A stretch of DNA of 64,000 nucleotides. Origin: Microthyrium microscopicum. Taxonomy: Eukaryota > Ascomycota > Dothideomycetes > Microthyriales > Microthyriaceae. Numbering within the stretch: position 1 is the stretch's first letter; every line of letters starts with the position of its first letter. The position numbers were made by a program, and so were the translations under genes. Under the pieces are notes generated by a model. The model ran no database searches and was not told the DNA's origin. It saw nothing but the letters and a program-made list of their open reading frames with translations. This document shows, piece by piece, positions 30,836 to 41,547 of this stretch. The DNA lies in assembly GCA_010405405.1 (NCBI GenBank), contig MU004237.1:2243345-2307344 (forward strand). The letters run 5' to 3'.

Positions 30836-33096
30836 ATGGATGGCTTCTCTCAATATGCCAACCTGTCCGGCAACCCACTATGGGACCTTTCGGAAAACGA
30901 CCCACGATGTATCAACGTCTCTTGCCTGGCCTACATCCTAGGATATCTAGACGATCAGGATCGCTATTCCAATGACAACTATCCACTATACGCCTACTGG
31001 ACAACATACTTCTACTGTGCGACTGTAGCACTCTTCGCCATCGTCTATGTCAACAGAAGACTTCGTGATGGAGGAGCTGGATCACGATTCAAGGAACAAG
31101 CAAAAGCATATTGGAGAATGTGGATTTATCGAAGAATAACAGGGAAGCTTGGAGAACAGATGGATATGTCGCTTGGTCAACTAACAATCTTTATCATTGC
31201 GACAATCTTCATCCTGGTCTTACCTTTTGCTCAGGGATACTTTTTACGGGCCTATTTCAGATTTGGATCGCCTCCGTTATCAGTACGATGTGCTATGCTT
31301 ATTTCTGGACTTTTGCCTATTTGTATCGCTTTGGCTGGAAAAGTCAATATTGTCAGTTGTTTGACTGGTATATCATATGCCAAGTTGAACGTTTGGCATC
31401 GATATATCGCTCTCATGATTTATATTTTGACTATAATACATCTTGTAAGTTCATGAATAAGCTTAGTTCATGAATAAGCTTAGTTCATGAATAAGCTTGA
31501 ATGTATTCCACTGACGATTCCAGGTTCCTCATGTTATTGCTCCAATTCGAGAAGGTGGAGATATTGAGTTTAAAGACTTGCTCCAAGAAGGCAGAAGAGA
31601 GGTATGTCCATCCAAAATAACTCCCATATATTCATTCCTGAAGACTCACCTTGATAGCGATCTGGAATAATTCTCGAAGTCTCCTTTACGCTGATGCTAG
31701 CCACATCATTCCCATATTTCCGGAATAGATTTTATGAAGCCTTCAAGTTTCTACATGTGTTCTTTGCAGTTGCCTTTTTCGCTTTTCTGACGTGGCATGT
31801 TACTGGAGAATACTTGACTGTAAGTATATTCTCAGGAAGCAGTTTCAATTCTAACAGTCTTCAGCCTGATTTCCTCTGGGCTTCGGTGGCCATTTTGATT
31901 GGCAACTTCATAGCCAGAGCAGTCTATCGCAATAGAACAACAACTTCATTTAATGAATTCGTTCAAGGCTACCCGACATCACTGGAAATCTTACCAGGCA
32001 AAATGACCAGAATTGTTGTTCAATGCCCAAACAAACTTCGTTGGAGACCAGGTCAACATTGCTACATATCAATTCCTGGAATTTCTAAACTACAATCCCA
32101 TCCATTCACAATCGTCTCGCTATCAACACCTTATCTTTCAGCCGGCCCAAACGACCTCGTCATTCTAATGCGAGCTTATTCTGGTTTTACAAAAGCTGTT
32201 GCCGATTTGGCCAAAACTCCCGCTCTAAATATAACAAACCAACCTCCCAAACCCAGCATGCCTAACACTCCAAGTCATTCTTACTCATCCAGCTTTCCTG
32301 GCACTCCTAATCAGTCTTACTCACCTAGCTTCCCCGGCACGCCAGATACCTCGTTGACTATAGCTCCAAGTTTCAATCTACCTGTCGAGCTAACCATGGC
32401 CACTCGTGCCTGGATAGACGGCCCATATGGCGATTTCCATCCAGCTCTCGAACGACAATACCATGGCATCACCCTAGTCGGAGGAGGGTCCGGAATAACA
32501 GCTGGCCTACCTTGGCTGGTTTACATTGCCTCGCGTATGCGAACCGCCGCTCACGGACTTAAAGGCTTACATGGCGAGAAACTGTGTAAAACGCGCACTC
32601 TTCATCTGATCTGGAGTATACGAGATCTAGACTGGATCCGATGGGCAGACAGAGAGCTCACCGAAGCATTACGGGACGTTATGATAGCCAACACGCAGCC
32701 ACAACGAAACGCAGATGGCGAGAAAGGTCGAGCTTTCAAGCTTCAGATATCACTTTTTGTGACGAAAAGTCCAACAAAGGCGGAGATGAAGACTGCGGTG
32801 ATAGATCTATATCTGAGAGCAGGAGTAGATATATATAATCCTCACGCGAGGGTTGAGATACGCACTGGACGACCGAATTATGCGGGACTGTTGCCGAATA
32901 TGCTGGATAGGAAGCGGAATATGATTCTGAGTAAGTCCAACCTCAGGCATATCGAAAGAAAGACTAACAGAGAATAGCTTGTGGACCAGTCAGTCAGAAA
33001 ATTGATCTTGCAAACTCGGTGGCTCAATTACAGTCTATGGTCATACAAGATCAGGCTATGGAGATATCACTTCATTCGGAAACATTTGGGTGGTAA
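30836..33096 (+). CDS. Ferric/cupric reductase transmembrane protein (FRE family)
   Basis: Five exons: 30836-31444, 31524-31601, 31658-31819, 31865-32930 and 32978-33096; introns 79, 56, 45 and 47 bp; 677 residues. Several hydrophobic segments form the ferric-reductase core. The bis-heme histidines lie in NVWHRYIALMIYILTIIHLVPHV and KFLHVFFAVAFFAFLTWHVTGEY. The FAD site is HPFTIVSLS and the NADPH site is VGGGSGITAGLPWL. The last exon gives the expected TCGP and the terminal ETFGW. Family role: it moves electrons from NADPH across the plasma membrane to reduce Fe(III) or Cu(II) before uptake. An insert in the NADPH half contains a near repeat (SYSSSFPGTPNQ / SYSPSFPGTPDT). No signal peptide precedes the first Met, which is unusual for the group, and no upstream exon can be joined in frame. 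Confidence 0.9.
31448..31498. repeat. Three perfect 17-bp tandem repeats inside the first intron of the ferric reductase gene
   Basis: AGTTCATGAATAAGCTT occurs three times without change at 31448-31464, 31465-31481 and 31482-31498. The first copy begins within the donor site (GTAAGTTCATG). The repeats make this intron 79 bp, longer than its neighbours. Confidence 0.95.
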
Positions 33097-33737
33097 ATTC
33101 TCTCCTATTCGAAATCTTCATCACAAGGAATTGTGCACGCTCTGTTCGTCTGAGTGTGAATTCTGGGCTGGAGTCGGCTATTTTGATTTGATTTATTCGT
33201 GTAAATATACCCCTTAGAAGCGATTTACTTGGAATTCAACTATTTCATAAAACTAAAAGCTTGATTGTAACCGACGTCCAATTCAGGGTCAAGAAGTTTG
33301 TTGGGAAGATACAGTCTATGAAACGCAAGTAAACGAAACATGTATTGATTCATCGACACTAGAGCAAAATCACTGAGCGGCTTGGAGCCTGGTGCAGATC
33401 TATATGGGTATTGCCCTGGCGTAAGTCGCTGATTTTATCTTCCGACATTCCGTTCTATCTCGATTACAGCCCGACTCCAACAATAAGGTCGACTACTTGC
33501 ATTGTAAAGCTCGAGTTCGAGTAGTTGACTATTGTTTTGTCTCGATAATCGTAATCCCAATAAGTTCCCAAACTGCTTCACAATACGATTGCTAGCTTTG
33601 GAAGACGTCATGTATGATCAGCGCCTAACTTCGAAGAAAACTCGTCGAACATGGCTCTTGAGTAATGGCGCAGATAAGATGTAGGCTTGGTTGAAGCATA
33701 TGATACTTTTCTAGTCAGATAAGGTCTGGCTAGAATA
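33097..33737. other. Intergenic region between convergent genes
   Basis: Shared 3' region of the ferric reductase and transhydrogenase genes. Nothing recognised. Confidence 0.5.
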
Positions 33738-36700
33738 CTAAACAAGCATCTTTGCTTTCTGTTTGTCGTCTAGACATCTCTTGATAGCTATGAAGCGTTA
33801 GCAAATGTCTCAATCCAACTGACGGTCCATTCTTACCTTCGCAAGTCGTTCTTGCGTCACCGAAAAGCATTTTCGTGTTTTGCATGAAGAACATGGGATT
33901 CGGTACGTCCGCTATTTTGGAGTTAGTAAACCATCTCTTGAACTTTGTGCTCACTTACCATATCCACTGCTCATTCCTCTCTTCATTACTATAACCTGTT
34001 TGCTCTTCCATGCCTTCAAGACAGGCATGCCAGCAATAGCGCTTCCCTTCTCCAAAGCTGCAGGATTGACAGTGTCGTTGGCTCCAATGACAAGAGTCAA
34101 ATCCGTGTCGGCGAAATCGTCATTGATCTCGTCCATTTCGTGGACGATATCGTATTCAACTCCAGCTTCAGCCAATAGTACGTTACATTGACCTGGCATA
34201 CGACCTGCGACTGGATGAATTGCGAATCGAACGTTGATACCACGGCTGCGTAGCATGGTAACAATGTCCGAGAGTGCGTATTGGGCTTTGGCAACAGCCA
34301 TACCATAGCCAACGACAATAATAACTGATTCGGCATCTCCTAGAGCATCTGATACTTCTTCTACTGAAGTCGGTATAACTTTGCCTTCCACTGCAGGTCC
34401 AGTAACTTGTGTTGTTTCTCCAATGCCTCCAAATAGGACGTTCGTTAGAGAACGGTTCATGGCAACGCACATGATGTAGGAAAGAATGGAGCCACTGACG
34501 CCTATAAGAGACCCGACTGTTGTTAGAAGAGGGTTATCGAGCATGAGACCTTCAGCGAGGAGTGCAAATCCAGAGTAGGCGTTCAAAACTGTAATGACGA
34601 CGGGCATATCTGCTCCACCAATTGCTGAAGTGGTGGTAAATCCTTTGAGAAAGCTCAAAGTTGCACTTGCTGATAATGCAAGGGCAGCAATCATTGGTGA
34701 GCCCGGTGCTAGTGTGAGAAAAGCGCCCAGTGTACCAACATTAGCGGCAAGCATACCACTATTGATAAGATGTCGACCTGGTAGTCGCAGTGGCTTCGAA
34801 GACATTCGACCTGCGAGTTTGGCAAAAGCTACAATAGAGCCTGTGAATGTGATACCTCCAATGACGACTCCCAGGTATCCAGTAACCATGTGAAGGGTTG
34901 AAATATCTTGAATGTGCATCATTATGCTTCCGACACTGGTCAAAACTGCTGCTAGACCGACGACCGAATGCAATGCCGCAACAGTTTGTGGTAGGTCCGT
35001 TGGGGAAATTCTTCGACCAATAACCATTCCGATTATACTTCCAATTGCGGCAACGCCACCGAATTGAGCCAACACTTCAGGTGAGAACCCGACAGCTGCC
35101 AGAGAAGCCAAAATACCAGAGCCAACTCCTAGGATTCCTAGGAGATTACCTTGTCGCGCGGTATTCTGAGCAGCCAGGCCGGATATAGAAGATATGCATA
35201 GAACACTGCTAATCAAATAACCTGCTTGAACAAGACCTGCCATGCCAGTACTTGCTGCTGCAATAAATCCACCGCCAAAAACGAGTCCGGGAATTGCGTA
35301 TAGCCATGGATACTCTGGAGGATCCGTTGGTCTTTTGAACATGTCAAGCATTCTCTTTGTAATGACAAAACCTCCTGTAATGTTGACGAATGCCAATAGA
35401 GCGGAGACTGCGCCGAATGCCTGAGGAATTGTTTCTGGTAGATATCCACCGCCCATGATAAAGAAACCCCCAATACCAACCATACCAGAGATTGCATTTG
35501 TCACACTCATTAGTGGAGAATGTAAAGCTGGTGAGACTCCCCAGACAACACGATATCCAATCAATCCAGCGAGACCTGTAGTAAACAAGTTGCTCATGAA
35601 TATTGGTCCGGTAATCTTTCCAAGTGCAACTAAAGTTCCCATACCAGCAGTAACGGTAGTGACTTCACGAACTTTTCGTTGCCATGGTGTCAGTGCTACT
35701 ACTTCTTCGACTTGCTCTATAACAGGCTGGACTGCAGGCCGTGGAGGAAGTGCAGGTCGAGGAGCAGGTGGTAGTATTTCTCCTTTATGAGTAACGATAG
35801 AGCCTCTGACAACTTCATCTTCCAAGTCGACTCCAAATTGTTTCTCTCCAAATTGAATTGATAAGAAGAATTTGGTGATGTTGTTGGAATACAAATTTGA
35901 AGCTTGAGCGGGAAGTCTACTTGGTAGATCGGTATATCCAATGACTGTCACTCCATTCTGTATGGCGATTTCTCCTGGAACGGTAAATTCGCAGTTGCCA
36001 CCGGATTCTGCTGCAAGATCAACAATGACAGATCCAGGTTTCATGGCATTGACCATGTCTTTGGTGATCAGTTTTGGTGCAGGCTTGCCAGGAATCATTG
36101 CTGTAGTGATGACTATGTCGACGTCCTTGCATTGGGCCATGAATAATTTCATTTCCGCGTCAATGAATTCTTTTGACATTTCTTTACTGTATCCACCACT
36201 TGCTGCACCTTCTTCTTTGATTTCGACTTCGAGAAACTCAGCTCCAAGACTTTGAACCTGTTCGCGTGCAGCTGATCTAGTATCAAAACCGCGAACAATT
36301 GCACCAAGTCTTCTAGCCGTGGATATTGCGCTTAGTCTGCAGACTGTTAGTGATATATGTTAGAGCCCTTCGATCCAGTGGCACTCACCCTGCAACACCT
36401 GCACCAATAACAAGAACCTTTGATGGGGGTATCTTTCCAGCAGCGGTAGTTTGACCAGTAATGAATCGACCAAAGTGATTGGAAGCTTCAAGTACTGCCT
36501 TGTATCCAGCAATATTCGCCATTGAACTCAAAGCATCAAAAGTCTGAGCTCTAGAGATACGAGGGATCTTTTCCATGGCAAATGTTGTCGCATGACGACC
36601 GGCAAGAGCCTGAACAAGATCCTTATTTTGATCTGCATTCACAAAGGAAATGACGACAGCTTCATCTTTCAGACCGGCAACTTCATTGTTGTCCTTTGCA

Positions 36701-37203
36701 ATACTTGGTGGTCGAACTTTGAGAACAACATCGCTTTCTGACCAGACAGTACCGGATTTTACCACTTTGGCACCAGCATTTTGGTAGGAAGTATCAGAGA
36801 ATTGTGCATAATCTCCAGCACCTTCTTCAATCAAAATGGTTCCGATCCCGTTCTTAACCAGTAGAGCCACATTTTGAGGCGTAAGAGCTACACGTCGTTC
36901 TTGAGGATATGTTTCCTTTGGTACTCCCACGGTTATCCCTGTATACGGGGCTGTTGATAGTTGACGTCTGTTGTGTAGCCGGGAAGATACAGGTACAGTC
37001 CAGGATTGTAATGATTGGGGTCGCCTTGTTTGGGACCCAATAATTTTCGGTCCATGACAGCGAGAGTCCACACAGCCAGTCGATCCGGAGAAATTTCTTT
37101 TGATTCGTTGTAGATGGGACAAGCTTCCTTTGGTGGACGATCCAATGGACTTGAGATTCCCGAAAAGGATAAGAGACGTTCGCCTCACTCCAATGATATC
37201 CAT
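33738..37203 (-). CDS. NAD(P) transhydrogenase, proton-translocating, mitochondrial
   Basis: Four exons: 37203-36389, 36336-33959, 33911-33837 and 33787-33738 (introns 52, 47 and 49 bp); 1105 residues. The start [11 protein letters not shown] gives an Arg/Ser-rich presequence typical of mitochondrial import; the frame is also open to a Met at 37257. Domain I (AlaDh/PNT-like, NAD site) starts at [18 protein letters not shown] (about 105) and has [13 protein letters not shown] across intron 1. Domain II is a long run of membrane helices (about 560-900). Domain III binds NADP(H): [42 protein letters not shown]. Two small 3' exons supply the needed end ([24 protein letters not shown]). Family role: proton-driven hydride transfer from NADH to NADP+ in the inner membrane, feeding NADPH for redox defence. 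Confidence 0.95.
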
Positions 37204-37960
37204 CTTGAGTATCGTTTCATTTGCAGTGGGCCGGGGAAACGCGGGTGAGTCTGACAATCAGATTGGCTGGACTATGCTCCGATAGATCCCTTGCCTTGGA
37301 TCCGACGTATGACAGGACTTGAAAAGGCGATAGACGCGCCGTCAATGTCTCCGATTCGAGAAGCGAACGCGTGGTGGAGTCGGAGGCTGAAATTGGTATC
37401 AACCTGCGGCTACATGTGTGAGTGTGCGATGGAGGTTGACTTTCAAGTCAAAACAAAAGGACACCTCGGCGGTTGAAATCACACGACTCGCACTATTGTG
37501 TCAAAAATCCATAGTCATGACCATAATTTGTTGCTTTGTGGTCTGGAGGCTGATTCGCTGGTTGTGCGGGGAATACGGGTCCATCATTGATCCATGTGAC
37601 GGTTAACGGCAATTCTATTCCGTTCTCTACGGTATCTAGTTCATATACAAATTTAGACTCATATTTCAACATAAATCATTGATCTTCCCATTTGGTACTT
37701 TGAACAATTCTATGGCTTCGAAGTCTCATCCGCAGAAATAGCAAATAGCTTAAAACGTGGACATGTCGGCTGGTAGCATAAGAGTAATGTGCTAACCTTT
37801 AATTCTTGTATGAAAGGTGGGGTATTCCTTGAGGCTCTGCTGATACATCATTCTACTGTTTACTTACCATTACCGTGAGTGATATTGCCAAACAAAGAAA
37901 TAGGAGGCATAATTGTGGTAGCGAAGAGCGTATAACAGTCACCATTCGAGGCGACTAGAA
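37204..37960. other. Intergenic region between divergent genes
   Basis: Promoter side of the transhydrogenase and of the NACHT-partner fragment gene. No motif worth calling. Confidence 0.4.
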
Positions 37961-38338
37961 ATGAATTCAGTGTCAATTGCATCCGCGACCGTTGGAGTTA
38001 GTGCTACAGCGCTGAAGATCACAAAGGCTCTCAATGACTTTCGGTCCAAATATCGTCAACCGAGTATGACCGTCAGTGCTATTTGCTCAGAGTCGGCCAT
38101 TATCAATGCATCGCTTTCACAAGTTCAGAGTTTAATCTTTCGGGAAGGTGATGCTTTTGTGAGGAAACTGGAAGAGCGCCAAGGTCTGTGTACAACATTT
38201 GATATCGCTTTAACTGGATGCGAACTTCTATTCTCATCCTTGGAAGAAGAAATATCGGATCTGCGAGCAGCCTTAAGCGCAGATGGACCATGGACTGGAA
38301 ACACAGACCGAAAGCCGCTTGCAATGAAGAGACCATGA
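37961..38338 (+). CDS. Orphan NACHT/STAND-type N-terminal domain protein
   Basis: 125 residues. MNSVSIASATVGVSATALKITKALNDF, then SMTVSAICSESAIINASLSQVQSLI, then CTTFDIALTGCELLFSSLEEEISDL, follow the four-helix pattern found at the start of many fungal NACHT, ankyrin or other STAND-type proteins. No NTPase or repeat domain follows. The frame ends soon after the helical domain with a low-complexity DGPWTGNTDRKP run. It could be a small stand-alone domain gene or the surviving front end of a larger gene. Family function (heterokaryon incompatibility or innate-type signalling) is known only for some full-length relatives. Confidence 0.6.
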   Translation: MNSVSIASATVGVSATALKITKALNDFRSKYRQPSMTVSAICSESAIINASLSQVQSLIFREGDAFVRKLEERQGLCTTFDIALTGCELLFSSLEEEISDLRAALSADGPWTGNTDRKPLAMKRP

Positions 38339-38485
38339 CAAGTCGATATGGCTAAGTGTTCGTTGAGGCAAGCTGACCATTAACTCTTAAATCTGCCACT
38401 ATACTTGATCAGGAGGATCGCAGTCGATGACTGCCAGCGATGATGCTCCTAAGATAGTGAAGCCAAGTCGCATCTCTAGAATTTT

Positions 38486-39356
38486 CTATTCGCACATCTT
38501 TCCGTCCTTGTGAACATGATATGTACATCGGCCTGATGTTGCACTCCAAATAGGGTCTGGCTTTCCCTTGTTCTCAAGATAAATCTTGTTGAGCAATGCC
38601 TCCTTTCCTTTAGCGACAGCCCACCAAAACTCGCTGAGATCTGCGCAAGACTCTATATCATGATCTTGTCCATCATTGTACGTCGTGCCTACGGTTCCAT
38701 GAATGCATTTGAACAGAAGAAGTCGAATCAATTGAGAGTCCTTCGGGAGGTTCTTGTGGGCCAGTGCGACCAATGATATTGGAAATCCGGCGGGATTGGT
38801 GAGGTAGTCGATAGCTGCGTTATGAAGAGTCTCGTCCTGTAGAAAGTCGGCAAGCTTGAGTAGTCCAACCAAGACTCTACGCTCCTCATGAACTGTGATG
38901 TCTGCCGATTCTAGTAGCTGGGTGAAAAGTTTGCCCGTGTAAAGAAACTCAACATACAAAGTGAAGATCTTTGAGTCACAGTCTGGAAGTTTGACCTGGT
39001 TCTCGACGTTTTCTTTGAAGTTTGCGCCAGCGCGTAACATTGCTTGGAAAAAGCCAGAGCTTGACCGCAGAGTTTCAGTGTGTACCATAAAAACATCCTA
39101 GAAACGGTGAGTATCTATGATATTGGGAGCTTGAATTCTGTACAGAAAACGTACTTCTTTCATTCCAACAAGGACTTTGGTGATTGAGGCTGTAATATTT
39201 GGTCGTTGTGAGGTAGGCCGTCGTATGGCATGAGGTTGCGTACCGCTCAGATGGGCCTGAACAGCTGCGCTGGGAGTTGAGGTTGATATGCTTCTAATCG
39301 CACACATGAGATATAAGCCATGATTTCGAGAATATGGGCTCAACTTACGGTGCCAT
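38486..39356 (-). CDS. BTB/POZ domain protein
   Basis: Three exons: 39356-39349 (8 bp, ATG GCA CC), 39293-39155 and 39097-38486; introns 55 and 57 bp; 252 residues. After a Ser/Thr/Pro-rich start the BTB domain runs from ITASITKVLVGMKEDVFMVHTETLRSSSGFF (about residues 36-66, across intron 2) through LPDCDSKIFTLYVEFLYTGKL to LLKLADFLQDETLHNAAIDYL (about 140). These are the usual BTB strands and helices for fungal single-domain BTB proteins. The rest (GKGKEALL-type helices, then SATSGRCTYHVHKDGKMCE) is unassigned. The family mediates dimerisation and often links to Cul3 ligases; no partner domain is seen here. If the 8-bp exon is wrong, the frame offers a Met at 39343. Confidence 0.75.
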
Positions 39357-39772
39357 TTTGATGATTTTTGACCAAAAACTTGGTATTTTTGTGTTGCCGG
39401 GGCAAGCTTTGAGAGAACAGCAGGTGACAGATGAAGTTTTGGATTTTGCGCGTTGAGTGTTTTTATTCCATGGTGGAGAAAGAGCTAAATGGGAGTCGTG
39501 CCTGCCAATTCATAATGTTGAATTGGAAAGCACGACCATCTAACAAACCGGTTGACAATATATAGGTCGCTCCCATCGGGTGCCGTCTCTACCATCGCAC
39601 TACAAGACAAGCATGTCTCTAAATTTATCGTAATTCATATTCTACGGTTATGTCAACGCACTCAATGGCAAATGAAGTAGTCGATGACAAACCGGAGCTG
39701 ATGGAGAGCGCCATTTATTAGTCTTGAGGATGATAGGCTACTCGCTAGCGTTAAGATTTGAAGATTTTTGAA
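39357..39772. other. Intergenic region
   Basis: Presumed promoter of the BTB gene and 3' flank of the methyltransferase gene. Nothing else seen. Confidence 0.45.
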
Positions 39773-40702
39773 TCATACAGTCTTTTTGGCTTCTTTTGCT
39801 AATCCAGCCCGAGGGGAGTTTGGCGCTTGACTCGTAGGTTTGCTAGCCGTAACCATAACGTATCGTGTCCATCCTTTCTTCACTGCGGGATAGCCTTCTG
39901 CTCCAGCCATTGTGTTGACGAATCGCTTCTGTAGACCAAGAAGTTTGACGACCAAGTAAGGCACGAGGGCGACGACGTAGAACAACCAGAGCATGGGCAT
40001 GATGTTCTTCGAAAGATCCCGTGTCTCAACATTGCTAAAGCCAGCTTCTTTCAGCAAGTCTTCCAGTACACCTGGTTCAAACATGTCAAAAGAAGGCATC
40101 GCGGAGTAGTCGTTTACGTCGCGAAGTTTTTGTGCTGCGTCTTTTGGTATTGAACTCGTTGGCGGATGATCGTATGAGAGCAGAACGAGTCGCTTCCCTG
40201 GTGCAAGAACTCTGTACATTTCCTTGAGCACTACCAGCGGCTCAGGGGCGTGTAACAAGGACTCCACCATGTAAGCACCATCAAACTCGCCATCGCCGAA
40301 TCTGCTTAGATCATGGAAATCTCCTTGTCGAAGCTGTATCCGGTCGTCCAACCCCGTTCCAGGTATTCTTCTTTGCCCCTTTTGTATATGTCGTTCAACA
40401 AGATCTACGCCTTGAACTTTCAATCCTCGTTTCGCGAGACGCATTGCCACAACTCCGACACCACATCCTGCATCAAGTATGTTTGCGTCTTTTTCTGCCT
40501 GTAACGCGTCGAACACCTTGTCCTCCATCCGCCGTAAAGATTTGCCGATGGGAAAGGCCGACGACTTCTCATTATCATAATATCCGAAATGACGTGCGTC
40601 TGAAAGGAATAAGCGGTATCCGATTCTCGATTCTAGGGTGGCATAGTAATCCGTAACTCCAGTAAGCTTTCGCGCCGAGATCTGGGGATTCGACTGAGAC
40701 AT
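39773..40702 (-). CDS. SAM-dependent class I methyltransferase, sterol/tocopherol-methyltransferase-like
   Basis: Single-exon 309-residue protein from MSQSNPQISARK at 40702; a Met 15 codons upstream is less likely. Motifs: SDARHFGYYDNE near 36-47, motif I ILDAGCGVGVVAMRLAKRG (about 75-93), VQGVDLVERHIQKGQ, RQGDFHDLSRFGDGEFDGAYMVESLLHAPEP (motifs II-III), then KEMYRVLAPGKRLVLLSYD and a C-terminal hydrophobic helix (LWLFYVVALVPYLVVKLLGL, about 240) that could hold it to a membrane. The pattern is that of methyltransferases acting on lipids, polyketides or prenyl compounds. Neighbours are not biosynthetic genes, so the substrate is unknown. Confidence 0.8.
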   Translation of the reverse strand: MSQSNPQISARKLTGVTDYYATLESRIGYRLFLSDARHFGYYDNEKSSAFPIGKSLRRMEDKVFDALQAEKDANILDAGCGVGVVAMRLAKRGLKVQGVDLVERHIQKGQRRIPGTGLDDRIQLRQGDFHDLSRFGDGEFDGAYMVESLLHAPEPLVVLKEMYRVLAPGKRLVLLSYDHPPTSSIPKDAAQKLRDVNDYSAMPSFDMFEPGVLEDLLKEAGFSNVETRDLSKNIMPMLWLFYVVALVPYLVVKLLGLQKRFVNTMAGAEGYPAVKKGWTRYVMVTASKPTSQAPNSPRAGLAKEAKKTV

Positions 40703-41547
40703 AACTGCGAGGGGTATAAAGCAAGAGGACACGAAAGTATGAAACAAAAGCTTGAAAGAGAAAAGAACCAGGCGCTTGAGGATGCTACAGAGCAGGGAGT
40801 TGGTAAGGTAAATTCAAGAGAAGTAGTTGTAGCCAGCCACTGCCAAGTGACAGGGCGCTTGCGCAAACGCCGAGACCCTTGTAAACGTCAACAACTCCTT
40901 TTCCTCCTTCATCTCTTGGCGTCTCTACTCCATCTACCAACTACATCACCTGTTGCATACTATTGATTCGCGGTCGTCGCTTGCAAGAGAGCTCAACTCA
41001 TTAGAGGCAAAACCCTTCTTACTAATTGCTAGTACTTGCTCGATGCTTGTGACAGATATTCCTGCTTGAGGTATGAATCTTGCTTCACGGCCCGCTGGAT
41101 CGTCCCGTCGCTGGTCTAGTGCTTCTCCATGGCTCTAGTGCGACAAAACAGAGCAGCCTTTCGATCTCTCACGTTGATGACATGCAATTCATCAACTGAG
41201 ACGTAGGAAGCTCAGAGAGCAAGGGAAGAGATATTCGCATGGCTCCTATGGAGTCTTTTCTCAACCTAAGCGCCCGCTGAAACGCCTCCTCTGATTACTG
41301 TATGTATTATGATCAGTCGGCGGTCTTCCTGGTCTTCAGCAGCCAGTACCGTTTCATTATCAATAACCCGACTTCGAGAAAATACCCCTGTGAATTTGCG
41401 GCACAGCAAAGCCATACGAGTCCTTTATACTGACTTCAAATCCTTAATGTAAAGTGAGAATGCGCCTAACAAGCTACTTCGCCTGCTCGGCACCACCAAC
41501 TGCTATTATATTCTTGGCTTCAGGGCCTCCCCGCATTGCTTTAGCTC
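40703..41547. other. Intergenic region between divergent genes
   Basis: 845 bp of shared 5' sequence for the methyltransferase and the membrane protein. No feature recognised. Confidence 0.4.

Noticed and set aside
30667-30975. Possible upstream exon of the ferric reductase giving a signal peptide
   Set aside because: The frame differs from the reductase frame and there is no AG acceptor between the in-frame stop at 30815 and the Met at 30836.
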